From: Haladaptatus sp. R4
GTDB taxonomy: Archaea > Halobacteriota > Halobacteria > Halobacteriales > Haladaptataceae
Length of the DNA stretch: 64,000 nucleotides
Direction: 5' to 3'
Assembly: GCF_001625445.1 (NCBI RefSeq)
Contig: NZ_LWHG01000031.1
Span: forward strand, 1 to 64,000
Shown here: positions 43,294 through 52,967 of the stretch, piece by piece
Numbering within the stretch: the first letter of the stretch is position 1
Layout: every line of letters begins with the position of its first letter
The notes under the pieces: model-generated
The model's database searches: none
Seen by the model: the letters and a program-made list of their open reading frames with translations, nothing else
What the model was told of the DNA's origin: nothing
Position numbers and translations under genes: made by a program

Positions 43294-44469
43294 ATGACGG
43301 ACATTGACAAACGGCGTCGAACGGTGATGAAAGTAGGCGGTACCGTCGGCATCGCCGGACTTGCTGGTTGTATCAGTAGCCCCAGTGACGGCAATGGCGA
43401 CGGTGACGGCGACACCAGCAGTGACGGCGGGAGCGGGGACGGCACCTCGACGGGGACCGACGGGAACTCCGACGGCGGCAAGGACACCAACGTCGGGATG
43501 GTCTACGCGACGGGCGGTCTCGGGGACAACTCGTTCAACGACATGGCGAACAAGGGAATCAAACAGGCGAAACAGGAGTTCGGCGTTCAGTTCCAGAACG
43601 CGGAACCCGACTCGCCGAGCGACGTGGAGAACCTCCAGCGTCAGTTCGCCCAGTCCAGCAGCCCGAACTACGACCTCATCTGCTGTATCGGCTACGTCCA
43701 GACGAACTCCTTGATCAAGAACGCCGGTCAGTACCCCGACCAGGACTTCATGCTCGTGGACAGCGTGGCGGAGAAGGACAACGGAGACCTCGTGAAGAAC
43801 GTCGCGAACTACACCTTCAAGGAACAACAGGGCTCGTTCCTCGTCGGCAACCTCGCCGGACAGTTGACCCAGATGGACTTCAGCGCCGGTAAAGGTTCGA
43901 CGAACCCCGACAAGAAAGTCGTCGGCTTCGTCGGCGGGAAGGAAGTTCCGCTCATCAAGAAGTTCGAGGCAGGCTACAAGGCCGGTGTCGCACGCGCGAG
44001 CGAGGACATCGAGGTCAAAACGGCGTACGCCGGTACGTACAGCGACCCGGTTAAGGGGAAGGAAGCGGCGATTTCGATGTACGAGAGCGGTGCGGACATC
44101 GTCTACCACGCGGCAGGAGGCACCGGAAACGGTGTGTTCAAAGCCGCGAACCAGAAGGGTCGGTTCGCCATCGGTGTCGACAGCGACCAGTCGAAGGCGA
44201 AGGGGACGGCGAAGTTCAGCCCCGTCATCCTCGCCAGCATGGTGAAGAAAGTGGACGAGGCGGTTTACCGCTGCACGAAGCACGTCATGAACGGGAAGTT
44301 CAAGGGCGGCCAAGTCAACACCCTCGGCCTGAAAGATGGCGGCGTCGAAGCCGTGTACGGCGCGGACCTCGGTTCGAAGATTCCACAGGACGTCAAGGAC
44401 AAAGTGGACGAATCGCGCAAAGCAATCGTCAACGGCGACATCGAAGTCCCGACGAAGCCGAAACAGTAA
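43294..44469 (+). CDS. BMP family lipoprotein, nucleoside ABC substrate-binding protein
   Basis: 391-residue Tat lipoprotein: KRRRTVMKVGG and lipobox GLAGC with Cys26, followed by a long Asp/Gly/Ser/Thr linker (about residues 27-65). The mature domain is of the BMP/PnrA type: GMVYATGGLGDNSFNDMANK, DLICCIGYVQTNSLIKNAGQ, GADIVYHAAGGTGNGVFKAA and FAIGVDSDQSKAKGTAKFSP. BMP proteins bind purine or pyrimidine nucleosides. It leads an operon with the matching ATPase and two permeases. Confidence 0.93.
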   Translation: MTDIDKRRRTVMKVGGTVGIAGLAGCISSPSDGNGDGDGDTSSDGGSGDGTSTGTDGNSDGGKDTNVGMVYATGGLGDNSFNDMANKGIKQAKQEFGVQFQNAEPDSPSDVENLQRQFAQSSSPNYDLICCIGYVQTNSLIKNAGQYPDQDFMLVDSVAEKDNGDLVKNVANYTFKEQQGSFLVGNLAGQLTQMDFSAGKGSTNPDKKVVGFVGGKEVPLIKKFEAGYKAGVARASEDIEVKTAYAGTYSDPVKGKEAAISMYESGADIVYHAAGGTGNGVFKAANQKGRFAIGVDSDQSKAKGTAKFSPVILASMVKKVDEAVYRCTKHVMNGKFKGGQVNTLGLKDGGVEAVYGADLGSKIPQDVKDKVDESRKAIVNGDIEVPTKPKQ

Positions 44470-44517
44470 GCGCAAACCCGCGCGCTTAAACAAGTAGGAC
44501 GGAAATCCAGAATTAGA

Positions 44518-46065
44518 ATGAGCCGGGCGGTACATCTCGACGGCATTACGAAGCGATTCCCGGGTGTCGTCGCAAACGACAACGTCGATCTGACGATAGA
44601 GCCGGGGTCGATTCACGCACTTTTAGGGGAGAACGGTGCCGGGAAGACGACGCTGATGAACGTCCTCTACGGACTGTACGAACCCACCGAGGGGAACGTC
44701 GTCATCGACGGCCAACCACGCGAGTTCGATTCGCCGAGCGATGCTATCGACAGCGGTATCGGCATGATTCACCAGCACTTCATGCTCGTCGATACCCTCA
44801 CGATTACAGAAAACATCGTTCTCGGCAACGAGCCTCGAAAGTGGGGTGGATTGGCAATGGACCGAACTCGCGCCGAACGCGAGGTGCGAGAACTAAGCGA
44901 GCAGTACGGGTTCGACGTGGACCCGAACGCGCTCGTCGAAGACGTGAGCGTCGGCGTGCAACAGCGCGTCGAAATCCTGAAAGCACTGTATCGGGGCGCG
45001 GACGTCCTCATCCTCGACGAGCCAACCGCAGTGCTCACGCCACAGGAAATCGAGGAGTTGCTCTCGGTTCTCGACGAACTCACGGCACAGGGAAAGAGCA
45101 TCATCTTCATCACCCACAAACTCGGCGAGGCAATGCACGCCGCCGACCAGATTACCGTCCTTCGGGACGGAAAGAACGTCGGTTCGGTCGATACCGACAC
45201 AACGAGTCGCGAGGAACTCGCGGAACTCATGGTCGGTCGTGAAGTGCTCCTCGAAACCGACAAGGACCCGGCGGACCCCGGCGACGTGATGCTCAACGTC
45301 TCCGGGCTTCGAATCACGGACGAACGTGGCGTCGAACAGGTGTCCGGCGTCGACGTCGTCGCCCGTGAAGGAGAGGTGTTCGGCATCGCCGGTGTCGACG
45401 GAAACGGCCAATCCGAACTCATCGAGGCAATCACCGGCCTTCGCTCGCCGGACGAAGGCGCGGTTTCGTTCGACGGTCGGGACATAACTGGACTGTCCCG
45501 CCGGGAGCGAATCGACGCCGGAATGGCCTACATTCCCGAAGACCGGCAAGTTCGCGGTCTCGTCATGGAGTTCGACCTCGTGGAGAACGGTCTCCTCGGA
45601 AGCCAGCATTCGGAGCCGTACTCACACGACGGTCGAATCGACTGGAACGGGACGCGGGTACACGCGGAGGACATCATCGAGGAGTACGACGTGCGACCGC
45701 CCGACGCCGACGCGTCGGCGGAGTCGCTTTCGGGCGGGAACCAACAGAAGTTCATCGTCGGTCGGGAGTTCGCTCGTGATCCGTCGCTCGTCGTCGCCGC
45801 GCATCCGACGCGCGGTGTGGACGTCGGCAGTATCGAGTTCATCCACGACCGATTGCTCGACTTGCGCGCGGAAGGGAAAGCGATCGTCCTCATCTCCTCG
45901 AAACTCGACGAAGTGCAGCAACTCTCGGACCGACTCGCAGTCATGTACGAAGGAACCATCATGGACGTCGTTGACCCGGACCAGGTAACCGAAGAGGAAC
46001 TCGGCCTGCTGATGGCGGGCGAGCATCCGGATGACACACCCAGTCTCCGAGGTGAAGTTCAGTGA
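44518..46065 (+). CDS. Nucleoside ABC transporter ATP-binding protein (YufO-type)
   Basis: 515 residues with two ABC domains in one chain, as in sugar and nucleoside importers. Domain 1 has Walker A GENGAGKTT and Walker B VLILDEPTAVLTP. Domain 2 has GVDGNGQSE, with the usual loss of the canonical Lys, and LSGGNQQKFIVGREFARDPS. GIGMIHQHFMLVDTLTITEN is typical of the BMP-associated group. It energises nucleoside uptake. It ends 4 bp into the first permease gene (GTGA). Confidence 0.94.
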   Translation: MSRAVHLDGITKRFPGVVANDNVDLTIEPGSIHALLGENGAGKTTLMNVLYGLYEPTEGNVVIDGQPREFDSPSDAIDSGIGMIHQHFMLVDTLTITENIVLGNEPRKWGGLAMDRTRAEREVRELSEQYGFDVDPNALVEDVSVGVQQRVEILKALYRGADVLILDEPTAVLTPQEIEELLSVLDELTAQGKSIIFITHKLGEAMHAADQITVLRDGKNVGSVDTDTTSREELAELMVGREVLLETDKDPADPGDVMLNVSGLRITDERGVEQVSGVDVVAREGEVFGIAGVDGNGQSELIEAITGLRSPDEGAVSFDGRDITGLSRRERIDAGMAYIPEDRQVRGLVMEFDLVENGLLGSQHSEPYSHDGRIDWNGTRVHAEDIIEEYDVRPPDADASAESLSGGNQQKFIVGREFARDPSLVVAAHPTRGVDVGSIEFIHDRLLDLRAEGKAIVLISSKLDEVQQLSDRLAVMYEGTIMDVVDPDQVTEEELGLLMAGEHPDDTPSLRGEVQ

Positions 46066-47360
46066 GTTCGTGGCGGGACCAAGCGGAAAAGGGCCTCACT
46101 CGACTCACGGAAACGTCGGCGGTCGAACGGATTCTCATCAGCCTCGCCGCGCTCGTCATGTCGATCATCGTCGGCGGGTTCGTCATCCTCATCTCGGGAT
46201 GGGTCGCGACCTGTTCCGAGCCGTTTCTCGCACAGCAAGTCCTCATCACGATTCCGGGAACGGGCGGCTGGGGGGTCCAGTTCCCGATTCCGGGATCGTT
46301 CTGTTACAACCCGATCCAGGTGTACAAGTATCTCTTCGTGGGATCGTTCGCCAACCCGCAGACGTCCACCCTGTTCCCGCCGGACTTCGTCCTCGACAAG
46401 TTCAGCCTCGCGGTAACGCTGCGCCAGACGAGCGTCCTCCTGCTCGCCGGACTGGCCGCCGCCATCGCGTTCCGGGCGGGAATGTTCAACATCGGAACGC
46501 AAGGACAACTCGTCCTCGGTGGACTCGGCTCCGCGCTGTCGGTGCTGTGGGTCGCCCCACATGTCCCCGGCGGACTCGTGGGAAGCATCATCCTCATCCC
46601 GCTCGGGTTGCTATCCGGAGCGGTCGTCGGTGGTATCTACGGTGCGATACCAGGAGCGATGAAGGCGTACGCGGATGCGAACGAGGTCATCACGACCATC
46701 ATGCTCAACTTCATCGCCACGGGTATCGCGTTCGTCCTCGTCTCGGAGTACTTCAAGAATCCGGCGAGTCAGACCGTCGAAACGCGTCCGATGCCGTCGG
46801 CGGCGGTGCTGTCACCCATCGTCTTCCCGAGTCAGGCGTCGTTCTCCATCCTCGTCCTCATCGGCGCGCTCGCCCTCTCGGGAGGGGCCTACCTGCTCCT
46901 CCACCGGACGGCGTTCGGGTACGACCTCAGGACGAGCGGCGTTCAGCCGGAAGCCGCGGAGTACGGCGGCGTGGACGCGAAGCGAACGATGGTATCGAGC
47001 ATGGCCCTCTCCGGTGCCGTCGCCGGAATCGCGGGGACGGTGTACGTCCTGATGATTCTGGGCCGGTGGCAACAGGGCGTTCCGTCCTACGGTTTCGACG
47101 GTATCACGGTGACGATCCTGGCGGGTAACAACCCGCTCGGTATCCCGCTGGCTGCGCTCCTGTTCGGCATGCTGAAAAGCGGGAGCCTCGCCATCGACTT
47201 CGGACTCGGCGTTCCGAAACAACTCGTCGGCGTCCTGCGCGGTCTCATCATCCTGTTCGTCGCCATGCCGGAGTTCTTCCGGATGATCGGCAAACGGGTG
47301 ACGACCCCGAGTTCGTCGGGTGCCGTCGCCGCGGATGGCGGTACGAGTCGACGGAGGTGA
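46062..47360 (+). CDS. Nucleoside ABC transporter permease (YufP-type)
   Basis: 432 residues from GTG 46062 (MSSWRDQAEKGLTRLTETSA), overlapping the ATPase stop. It has 8-10 membrane helices. The motifs FRAGMFNIGTQGQLVLGGLG, YADANEVITTIMLNFIATGI, and YDLRTSGVQPEAAEYGGVDA with TIGR/BPD_transp_2 character mark the inner-membrane permease of the BMP transporter. A loop of about 60 residues after helix 1 (EPFLAQQVLITIPGTGGWGV) is longer than in bacterial homologues. It pairs with the next permease to form the channel. Confidence 0.93.
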   Translation: MSSWRDQAEKGLTRLTETSAVERILISLAALVMSIIVGGFVILISGWVATCSEPFLAQQVLITIPGTGGWGVQFPIPGSFCYNPIQVYKYLFVGSFANPQTSTLFPPDFVLDKFSLAVTLRQTSVLLLAGLAAAIAFRAGMFNIGTQGQLVLGGLGSALSVLWVAPHVPGGLVGSIILIPLGLLSGAVVGGIYGAIPGAMKAYADANEVITTIMLNFIATGIAFVLVSEYFKNPASQTVETRPMPSAAVLSPIVFPSQASFSILVLIGALALSGGAYLLLHRTAFGYDLRTSGVQPEAAEYGGVDAKRTMVSSMALSGAVAGIAGTVYVLMILGRWQQGVPSYGFDGITVTILAGNNPLGIPLAALLFGMLKSGSLAIDFGLGVPKQLVGVLRGLIILFVAMPEFFRMIGKRVTTPSSSGAVAADGGTSRRR

Positions 47361-47365
47361 GAACG

Positions 47366-48418
47366 ATGAATAGACGCGTTCGGCTAACCATCTGGTCCGT
47401 CGTCATCGCGGCGATCATCGGCGTCGTCGGGTTCCTGTTCCCGAACAGCGTCGTCGGCAAGATCGTCGGCACGATCAACGGGAGCTACGCGAGTGCGGCA
47501 CTCCGCGCGACGGTACCGATCGGATTCGCCGCACTCGGCGGCATCTTCGCCGAGAAGAGCGGCGTCATCAACATCGGACTCGAAGGCCACCTCATCATCT
47601 CGGCGTTCACCGGTGTCGCGGTCGCCAACGCGCTCGCCGGACCGGCAGGCGCGACACAGACGACCCTCTGGCTCGGCTTCTTCGCCGCAGTCATCGCGAG
47701 CGGACTGCTCGCGCTCCTGTTCGCCGTCGTCTGCATCGAGTTCAAGGCCGATCAAATCATCGCCGGACTCGCGGTGTGGCTCATCGCGCTCGGTCTCGCA
47801 CCGTTCGCGAGCAAGATCCTGTGGGGCGGAATCAACAGTCCGAGCGTCGGGACGATAACGAACTGGCGGATTCCGCTTCTCGCGAAGATCCCGGTCATCG
47901 GTCCGGTGCTCTTCAACGCGAACCCGACGGTGTACATGCTCCTCATCGCCGTTCCGCTGACGTGGGGAGTCCTGAACAAGACGGCGTTCGGTCAGTGGGT
48001 GAAAGCCAGCGGGGAGAACCCGATGGCGCTCGATACGGTCGGGATTAACGTCCACCGCGTGCGATACGCGAGCGTCCTCATCTCGGGGCTCCTCGCCGGA
48101 ATCGGTGGTGCGGGGCTCTCGCTCGGGCAGGCGGGGCTGTTCAACGGCAGCGGCACCACGATGGTCAACGGCCGTGGCTGGATCGGCATCACCGCCTATT
48201 TGTTCGGGAACTACAACCCGTTCGGCGCGTTCGGCGCGTCGTTCCTCTTCGCCAGCCTCGACGCGCTTCAGTTGCGACTCCAGCAGGTCGGGTTCAACGT
48301 GCCACGCGAACTCATCGGAATCATCCCGTACGTGACGGTCATCATCGTGTTGGTGTTCGTCGGGCACACGCGAACCCCGGACGCCGCAGGCGAACCCTAC
48401 GAGTCCGGCGAGGAATAG
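47366..48418 (+). CDS. Nucleoside ABC transporter permease (YufQ-type)
   Basis: 350 residues from ATG 47366 (MNRRVRLTIWSVVIAAIIGV), which follows an ideal ribosome-binding site GGAGGTGA. A GTG at 47357 overlapping the previous stop is the alternative. It has about nine helices. GFAALGGIFAEKSGVINIGL, FKADQIIAGLAVWLIALGLA and VKASGENPMALDTVGINVHR are typical of the second BPD_transp_2 permease in BMP-type nucleoside importers. It is the last gene of the transporter operon, and cdd and the nucleoside phosphorylase lie downstream on the same strand. Confidence 0.93.
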   Translation: MNRRVRLTIWSVVIAAIIGVVGFLFPNSVVGKIVGTINGSYASAALRATVPIGFAALGGIFAEKSGVINIGLEGHLIISAFTGVAVANALAGPAGATQTTLWLGFFAAVIASGLLALLFAVVCIEFKADQIIAGLAVWLIALGLAPFASKILWGGINSPSVGTITNWRIPLLAKIPVIGPVLFNANPTVYMLLIAVPLTWGVLNKTAFGQWVKASGENPMALDTVGINVHRVRYASVLISGLLAGIGGAGLSLGQAGLFNGSGTTMVNGRGWIGITAYLFGNYNPFGAFGASFLFASLDALQLRLQQVGFNVPRELIGIIPYVTVIIVLVFVGHTRTPDAAGEPYESGEE

Positions 48419-48777
48419 GGTGCACGGCGGCGGTCGGTCGTTCGCGATGACCCGTTTTTGATCGACCCGATTCCCTTTGTCTTCGGTTCGTTTCCCCGAT
48501 TCGTTCGACGCGAGGAGCAGTTGCTGTGGGGAGTTCCGTAAAGTCACGGATAGTATGGTTTGAACGAGCGCGAGCGAAACGAGCAGTCGGACGAGCACGG
48601 CGATTCTGGTTCCGTGATGGTATATGAACGTTCGGGAAAGTGGAGAGAGAGGACTCGTACGGACGCGGCGTGTGCGCTCGGCGTGTGCACCGCGTCTTCG
48701 CGCGCCGACCGCTCCGCTACTCGTCTCGAACCTCCCGTTTTCGGGTTTTATTTGAACCGTCGTCACGCATCCGTCGT
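48419..48777. other. Intergenic region before cdd
   Basis: 359 bp without a credible gene. Short open frames are present on both strands but have no family features. A TATA-like box is seen at 48746-48753. I see no tRNA, and no clear terminator after the permease gene. Confidence 0.4.
48746..48753 (+). promoter_or_regulatory. TATA box of cdd
   Basis: TTTTATTT, 25-32 bp before the cdd ATG. That distance implies a leaderless transcript, common in haloarchaea. Confidence 0.5.
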
Positions 48778-49164
48778 ATGGACGAACTCGTCGAGCAGGC
48801 ACGCGAGATTCAGGACCGTGCACACGTCCCGTACTCGGAGTACCCGGTCGGGGCGGCGCTCAGAACCGCGGACGGAACCGTCTACGTCGGCTGTAACATC
48901 GAGAACGCGAACTTCAGCAACTCGCTCCACGCCGAGGAAGTCGCGTTCGCCGAGGCGATAAAGTCGGGACACCGGGAGTTCGACCGTCTCGCGGTTAGTT
49001 CCGCGCGGCGTGACGGCGTGACCCCCTGTGGAATGTGCAGGCAGACGCTTTCGGAGTTCTGCGACGACGACCTCGTCGTCGTCTGCGACCACGGCGACGA
49101 CGTTCGGGAGTACACGCTCGGTGAGTTGCTGCCGGATACGATCACCGAGGAGATGCTGGACTGA
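48778..49164 (+). CDS. cdd: Cytidine deaminase
   Basis: 128 residues from ATG 48778 (MDELVEQAREIQDRAHVPYS). Zinc ligands and catalytic acid are in SLHAEEVAFAEA (His51, Glu53) and TPCGMCRQTLSEF (Cys84, Cys87). YSEYPVGAALRT and GCNIENANFSNSLHAEE are standard. It deaminates cytidine and deoxycytidine to uridine forms. The next gene encodes a nucleoside phosphorylase, so together they degrade nucleosides taken up by the importer upstream. A longer open frame to 48640 is not family-like. Confidence 0.95.
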   Translation: MDELVEQAREIQDRAHVPYSEYPVGAALRTADGTVYVGCNIENANFSNSLHAEEVAFAEAIKSGHREFDRLAVSSARRDGVTPCGMCRQTLSEFCDDDLVVVCDHGDDVREYTLGELLPDTITEEMLD

Positions 49165-49223
49165 TCGTCGTCCGTCGCCCGAAACGCGAAGCACCTATTT
49201 CTGCGGCGGCGAACGTGAGTGGT

Positions 49224-50042
49224 ATGGATGATAGCGAAGACCCGAACGCGGAGGTACAGTACCACATCGAAGTCGGCGAGGACGACGTTGCGAACGCGGT
49301 TCTCCTGCCCGGTAACCCGGAACGAGTCGAAAAGATAACCCAGTTCTGGGACTCGGCGGACGAGAAGGCGTTCCACCGCGAGTACCGAACCGTGACGGGA
49401 ACGTACGACGACGCGCCCATCAGCGTCACTTCGACCGGCATCGGCAGTCCGTCGGCCGCGATTGCGGTCGAGGAACTGGCGCGAATCGGTGCGGACACGT
49501 TCATCCGCGTCGGGTCCTGCGGAGCGATCCAACCCGAGATGAACGTCGGCGACCTCGTCATCACGACCGGCGGGGTTCGACAGGAAGGGACGAGCGACGA
49601 GTACGTTCGGGAGGATTATCCGGCGGTCGCGGATTACGAAGTCGTCGCGGCGCTGGTCGCCGCGGCGGAACGACTGGATTATGACTATCACACCGGCATC
49701 ACGATGAGCGCCGACAGTTTCTACGCGGGGCAGGGTCGTCCCGGGTTCGAGGGCTTCCTCGCGGAGGGAGGCGACGAACTCGTGTCCCATCTGCGGGACG
49801 CGAACGTGAAGAACATCGAAATGGAAGCGAGCGCGATTCTGACGATTGCGAACGTCTACGGTCTCCGAGCGGGAGCGATTTGTTCGGTGTACGCGAACCG
49901 CGAGACCGGCGAGTTCAGAACCGAAGGCGAACATCGGGCCGCCGAAACGGCCAGCCTCGCGGTGAAGCTACTCGCACGGATGGACGAGGTGAAAGCGGAG
50001 GCGGGCGTGGACCGTTGGCACCCGGGTCTCTCGCTCGACTAG
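49224..50042 (+). CDS. Nucleoside phosphorylase (uridine phosphorylase type)
   Basis: 272 residues from ATG 49224 (MDDSEDPNAEVQYHIEVGED). It is a PNP/UDP family member: VLLPGNPERVEKITQFWDSA, TSTGIGSPSAAIAVEELARI, FIRVGSCGAIQPEMNVGDLV and NIEMEASAILTIANVYGLRA, which binds ribose with the conserved EMEAS. It splits nucleosides with phosphate into base and ribose-1-phosphate. Fit with cdd and the nucleoside ABC importer supports uridine as substrate. Its stop overlaps the convergent DUF2298 gene by 4 bp. Confidence 0.92.
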   Translation: MDDSEDPNAEVQYHIEVGEDDVANAVLLPGNPERVEKITQFWDSADEKAFHREYRTVTGTYDDAPISVTSTGIGSPSAAIAVEELARIGADTFIRVGSCGAIQPEMNVGDLVITTGGVRQEGTSDEYVREDYPAVADYEVVAALVAAAERLDYDYHTGITMSADSFYAGQGRPGFEGFLAEGGDELVSHLRDANVKNIEMEASAILTIANVYGLRAGAICSVYANRETGEFRTEGEHRAAETASLAVKLLARMDEVKAEAGVDRWHPGLSLD

Positions 50043-52329
50043 CTCGTTTTCCCGACCTGCTGTTCGATAACCGTCCCGTTGACGCGGTAGATCGCCACCG
50101 ACCCGGAGCGATACACTTGGCGAATTCCGGGGAAGCGTTCGAACGACGTCTGACCGTAGCGCTCCCGCTCGCGCGGGCCGTAGTAAATGTATTCGACGTC
50201 GTATCGTTCCAATAGCTCCGCACGGGTTTTCCACGTCGTGGTCGGTGCGAAGATCGACGCGACATCGTTCTTTCGAGCCTGGTAGGCATCGTTCCCGCGA
50301 TAAATCCGCTCTTGATACCAACCGACGATGGTCGGAACGCCGGTGAGCGACGACGCGGGACTCCCCCAGACGTAGGGCTTTCCGGGCGCGGACGCGATGT
50401 GCGGGCGTCCCTCTCTCGCGTCGAGCCATTCGATCGCTCCGGCTTCGCCGGGGTGGAACGTATGGACGAACGCCAACCCGTCGAGCGTCGGGTCGTCCGC
50501 TCGATGGATCGGGTTGTCCGTCGTCACGTGCTCCCCCAGGGAGAACACGCCGTACACGGATGCGACCAGTACGAGAAGCGTCGCACAGACCGCGGCCGCC
50601 TGTCGCCCCCCTCGTGACGTTTGGCTTCGAGTTACCGTCCCGGCCCGAGCGGCCGTCTCGGTTGGAATCGCGGCCGCTACCAACCGTGTCAGTGCGACGC
50701 CCGCGGCGACACCCCAGAGGACCCACAGCTGCATGTACACCTTGAACACCGTGTTGAACCGTCCGGAAATGGCGTTGTCTCGCACGTAGGCGAACTCGAC
50801 GAGCAGGACGAGTCCCGCACCGGCCACCAACAGTACCGTCTCGAATCCGAGGTCGGCGTCCGAACGGAGGAGCAACCATCCACCGACGAGAAGCGGGGCA
50901 ACCAACAGCAGCGCCGCGGCCCCTGCCTTCCAACTCAGGAGGCCCAACAGGAGACCGAAGATTACCACGAGTGCCGTATCCCAGTCCTTCCATCGGGCGT
51001 TCAACCCGAGATACAGCGCGAACAGACAGAGGAAGATGCCGTGGACGATGAGCAACTCGACGGCGTTGCTTCGGTCGGGGAAAAAGCCGAGGCCGCGTGC
51101 GCCTGCGGCCCCGAGCAACACGTTGAGGATGAACGGGGCCGCCCACACGAAAGCGAGACCGCCGACGGCGGCGACGATGAGCAGCGAAACCGTGATCCTG
51201 ATGAGTTCGTCGGCCAGCCGCGACCGTTCGCCGATTTGAAGCAGTCGCTCGCCGTGCGGAACGAGCGTCGCCGGATGTCCTTCGACGAACACGAGCGAAA
51301 GCCAGACGACACCGAGTGCGGTTGGAAAGCTCCAGAAACTGACGGTGCTGATAAAGCCGACGACGGGTGGAAGCGCGACGAAGAGGAGGAGACGTCGCCG
51401 CTTGGTGTCGGAACGATATATCGCATAGCCGAGCGCCGCGACGAACAACAGGAACGGTTGGCCCATCATGTGGGCGTGAAGGTCCCCGTTCAGATACGCG
51501 AAGAAGGGGAACTCGTTTATCGTCCCGACCATGACGCGGCTGGCGTCCCAGTAGTGGAAATCGGTCGGTGAGATGGGAATCGCCGACGGGTCCATCTCCA
51601 GCGGTTTCGCTATCGTTTTCAGCAACCACTGTGGGAAGCTTCCCGCAACCAGACGCAAGGGGGTGTAAACGTTCCCGGCGAAGCCGACGAAGAACCCGGC
51701 AGCGATACCGGCGAAGCGTCGAGGTATCCCCTTCCTGTCGCGATCGCGCTCGCCAGACCGTAGGCGGACGTGATGAGCATACCGTAGAAGCCGGAGAGGG
51801 CGAGGTTGTAGCTGTAGCGGGGAAGCGTCCCCGTGAGTTTCGTCAGAATCGCGGCGATGAGATGGCCGCCGTAGTAGTACTGAATCGATTTCCCTGCAAA
51901 CCACATGTCCTCGGGCGGGAGTTTCGGGGTTCGCATGAGCGATTGCAGCACGCCGAAATCGAGGAACTTCTCGCCCCCGGTCGCGATGATGGCCGGATCG
52001 ATGGCCCGGATCACGACGAGAAAGCAGAACGCAACCGTGAAAACGACCATCGCTTCCGTGTACCCCTCCAAATCGAGTTCGAGGTCGTACCGCGTCAACG
52101 CCATCGAGAGGGCGGCGAGAACGACGATGGCGACGACGACGGTAGCGCTCGTAAACGCAAACTGGCCGAGCCAATAGGTGACGACCGTCACCACGACGAG
52201 ACTCGCCGGAAGGGCGAACGTCGCCCCACGGTCGGGAAACGTCCGAAACAGTGCCGCTGCAATGGGAAGCCCGGCCAGCGCGAGGGCGTAATAGATGACC
52301 AGCCAGAACGCAACGAGCACGAACTCCAT
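50039..52329 (-). pseudogene. DUF2298 membrane protein, frameshifted (likely sequencing error)
   Basis: Large polytopic membrane protein of about 760 residues starting MEFVLVAFWLVIYYALALAG at 52329 (ATG 52338 is an alternative). The N-terminal part has GGEKFLDFGVLQSLMRTPKL and PPEDMWFAGKSIQYYYGGHL. Near 51728 the frame slips. One G restored to the run in ATGRGI gives ATGRGIPRRFAGIAAGFFVG, and the remainder carries DFHYWDASRVMVGTINEFPF, FLNGDLHAHM-type sequence and a soluble C-terminal domain. DUF2298 (YYY) proteins are glycosyltransferase-like membrane proteins of unknown function found in haloarchaea and Chloroflexi. Confidence 0.83.
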
Positions 52330-52475
52330 CTGGGTCATTCGGAGCACCGCAGTGATATACTTCTTGTGGGGATGTAGGAGAACGAACACATTTTTGATAG
52401 ATCTGATCACGGCATAAAATCACACACGGCGGTCGAATCACAACCCTTAACCACTGGACGGCAGTATGAATTGAT

Positions 52476-52550
52476 AGCGGGATGGGATAGCCAGGAGATT
52501 CCGGCGGGCTCATAACCCGCAGATCGGTAGTTCAAATCTACCTCCCGCTA
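52476..52550 (+). tRNA. Initiator tRNA-Met(CAT), copy 1
   Basis: 75 nt. Acceptor AGCGGGA pairs with TCCCGCT, discriminator A. The anticodon arm GGCGGGCTCATAACCCGC has anticodon CAT with three G-C pairs next to the loop, the initiator hallmark. T-arm GGTAGTTCAAATCTACC. No intron and no encoded CCA. An identical gene follows 281 bp downstream. Confidence 0.96.
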
Positions 52551-52660
52551 TTTTACTTCGATCTCAACTCCCGAATGACGGGTAGAGTCTTGCCGCTGTC
52601 GTCGGGATTGCATGAACCTACGGAGTGGATTTGAATCAGGAAGCGAAGCGGAACGACCGT

Positions 52661-52682
52661 GGTTCGAATCTACCGCCCGCTA
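52661..52682 (+). repeat. tRNA-like 3' fragment, copy 1
   Basis: GGTTCGAATCTACCGCCCGC plus TA. It resembles the T-loop, T-stem and acceptor 3' strand of tRNA-Met (TTCAAATCTACCTCCCGCTA) with a few changes, but no complete tRNA can be drawn around it. Likely a remnant of an older tRNA copy. Confidence 0.55.
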
Positions 52683-52756
52683 TTTACACACGACTTTCAC
52701 CGACCAGTTATTTCTTAATCACAACCCTTAACTACCGGACGGCAGTATGAACTGAT

Positions 52757-52831
52757 AGCGGGATGGGATAGCCAGGAGATTCCGGCGGGCTCATAACCCG
52801 CAGATCGGTAGTTCAAATCTACCTCCCGCTA
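52757..52831 (+). tRNA. Initiator tRNA-Met(CAT), copy 2
   Basis: Identical in all 75 bases to the copy at 52476-52550 and in the same orientation. The upstream flanks are also nearly identical, so both copies are probably expressed from equivalent promoters. Confidence 0.96.
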
Positions 52832-52945
52832 TTTTCTCTTTACTTCACCTCTCAAGCGACGAGCTGAGCCTCGTCGCGGTCATTTAGCTGGATAATCCTG
52901 CGGAGTAGATTTGGATCAGGGAGTGGCGCCAAACGGAACGACCGC

Positions 52946-52967
52946 GGTTCGAATCTATCTCCCGCTG
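52946..52967 (+). repeat. tRNA-like 3' fragment, copy 2
   Basis: GGTTCGAATCTATCTCCCGC plus TG, the counterpart of the fragment at 52661-52682, 285 bp further. It is again followed by TTTNCACACGA. Differences between the two fragments show the duplication has had time to diverge outside the tRNA. Confidence 0.55.
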
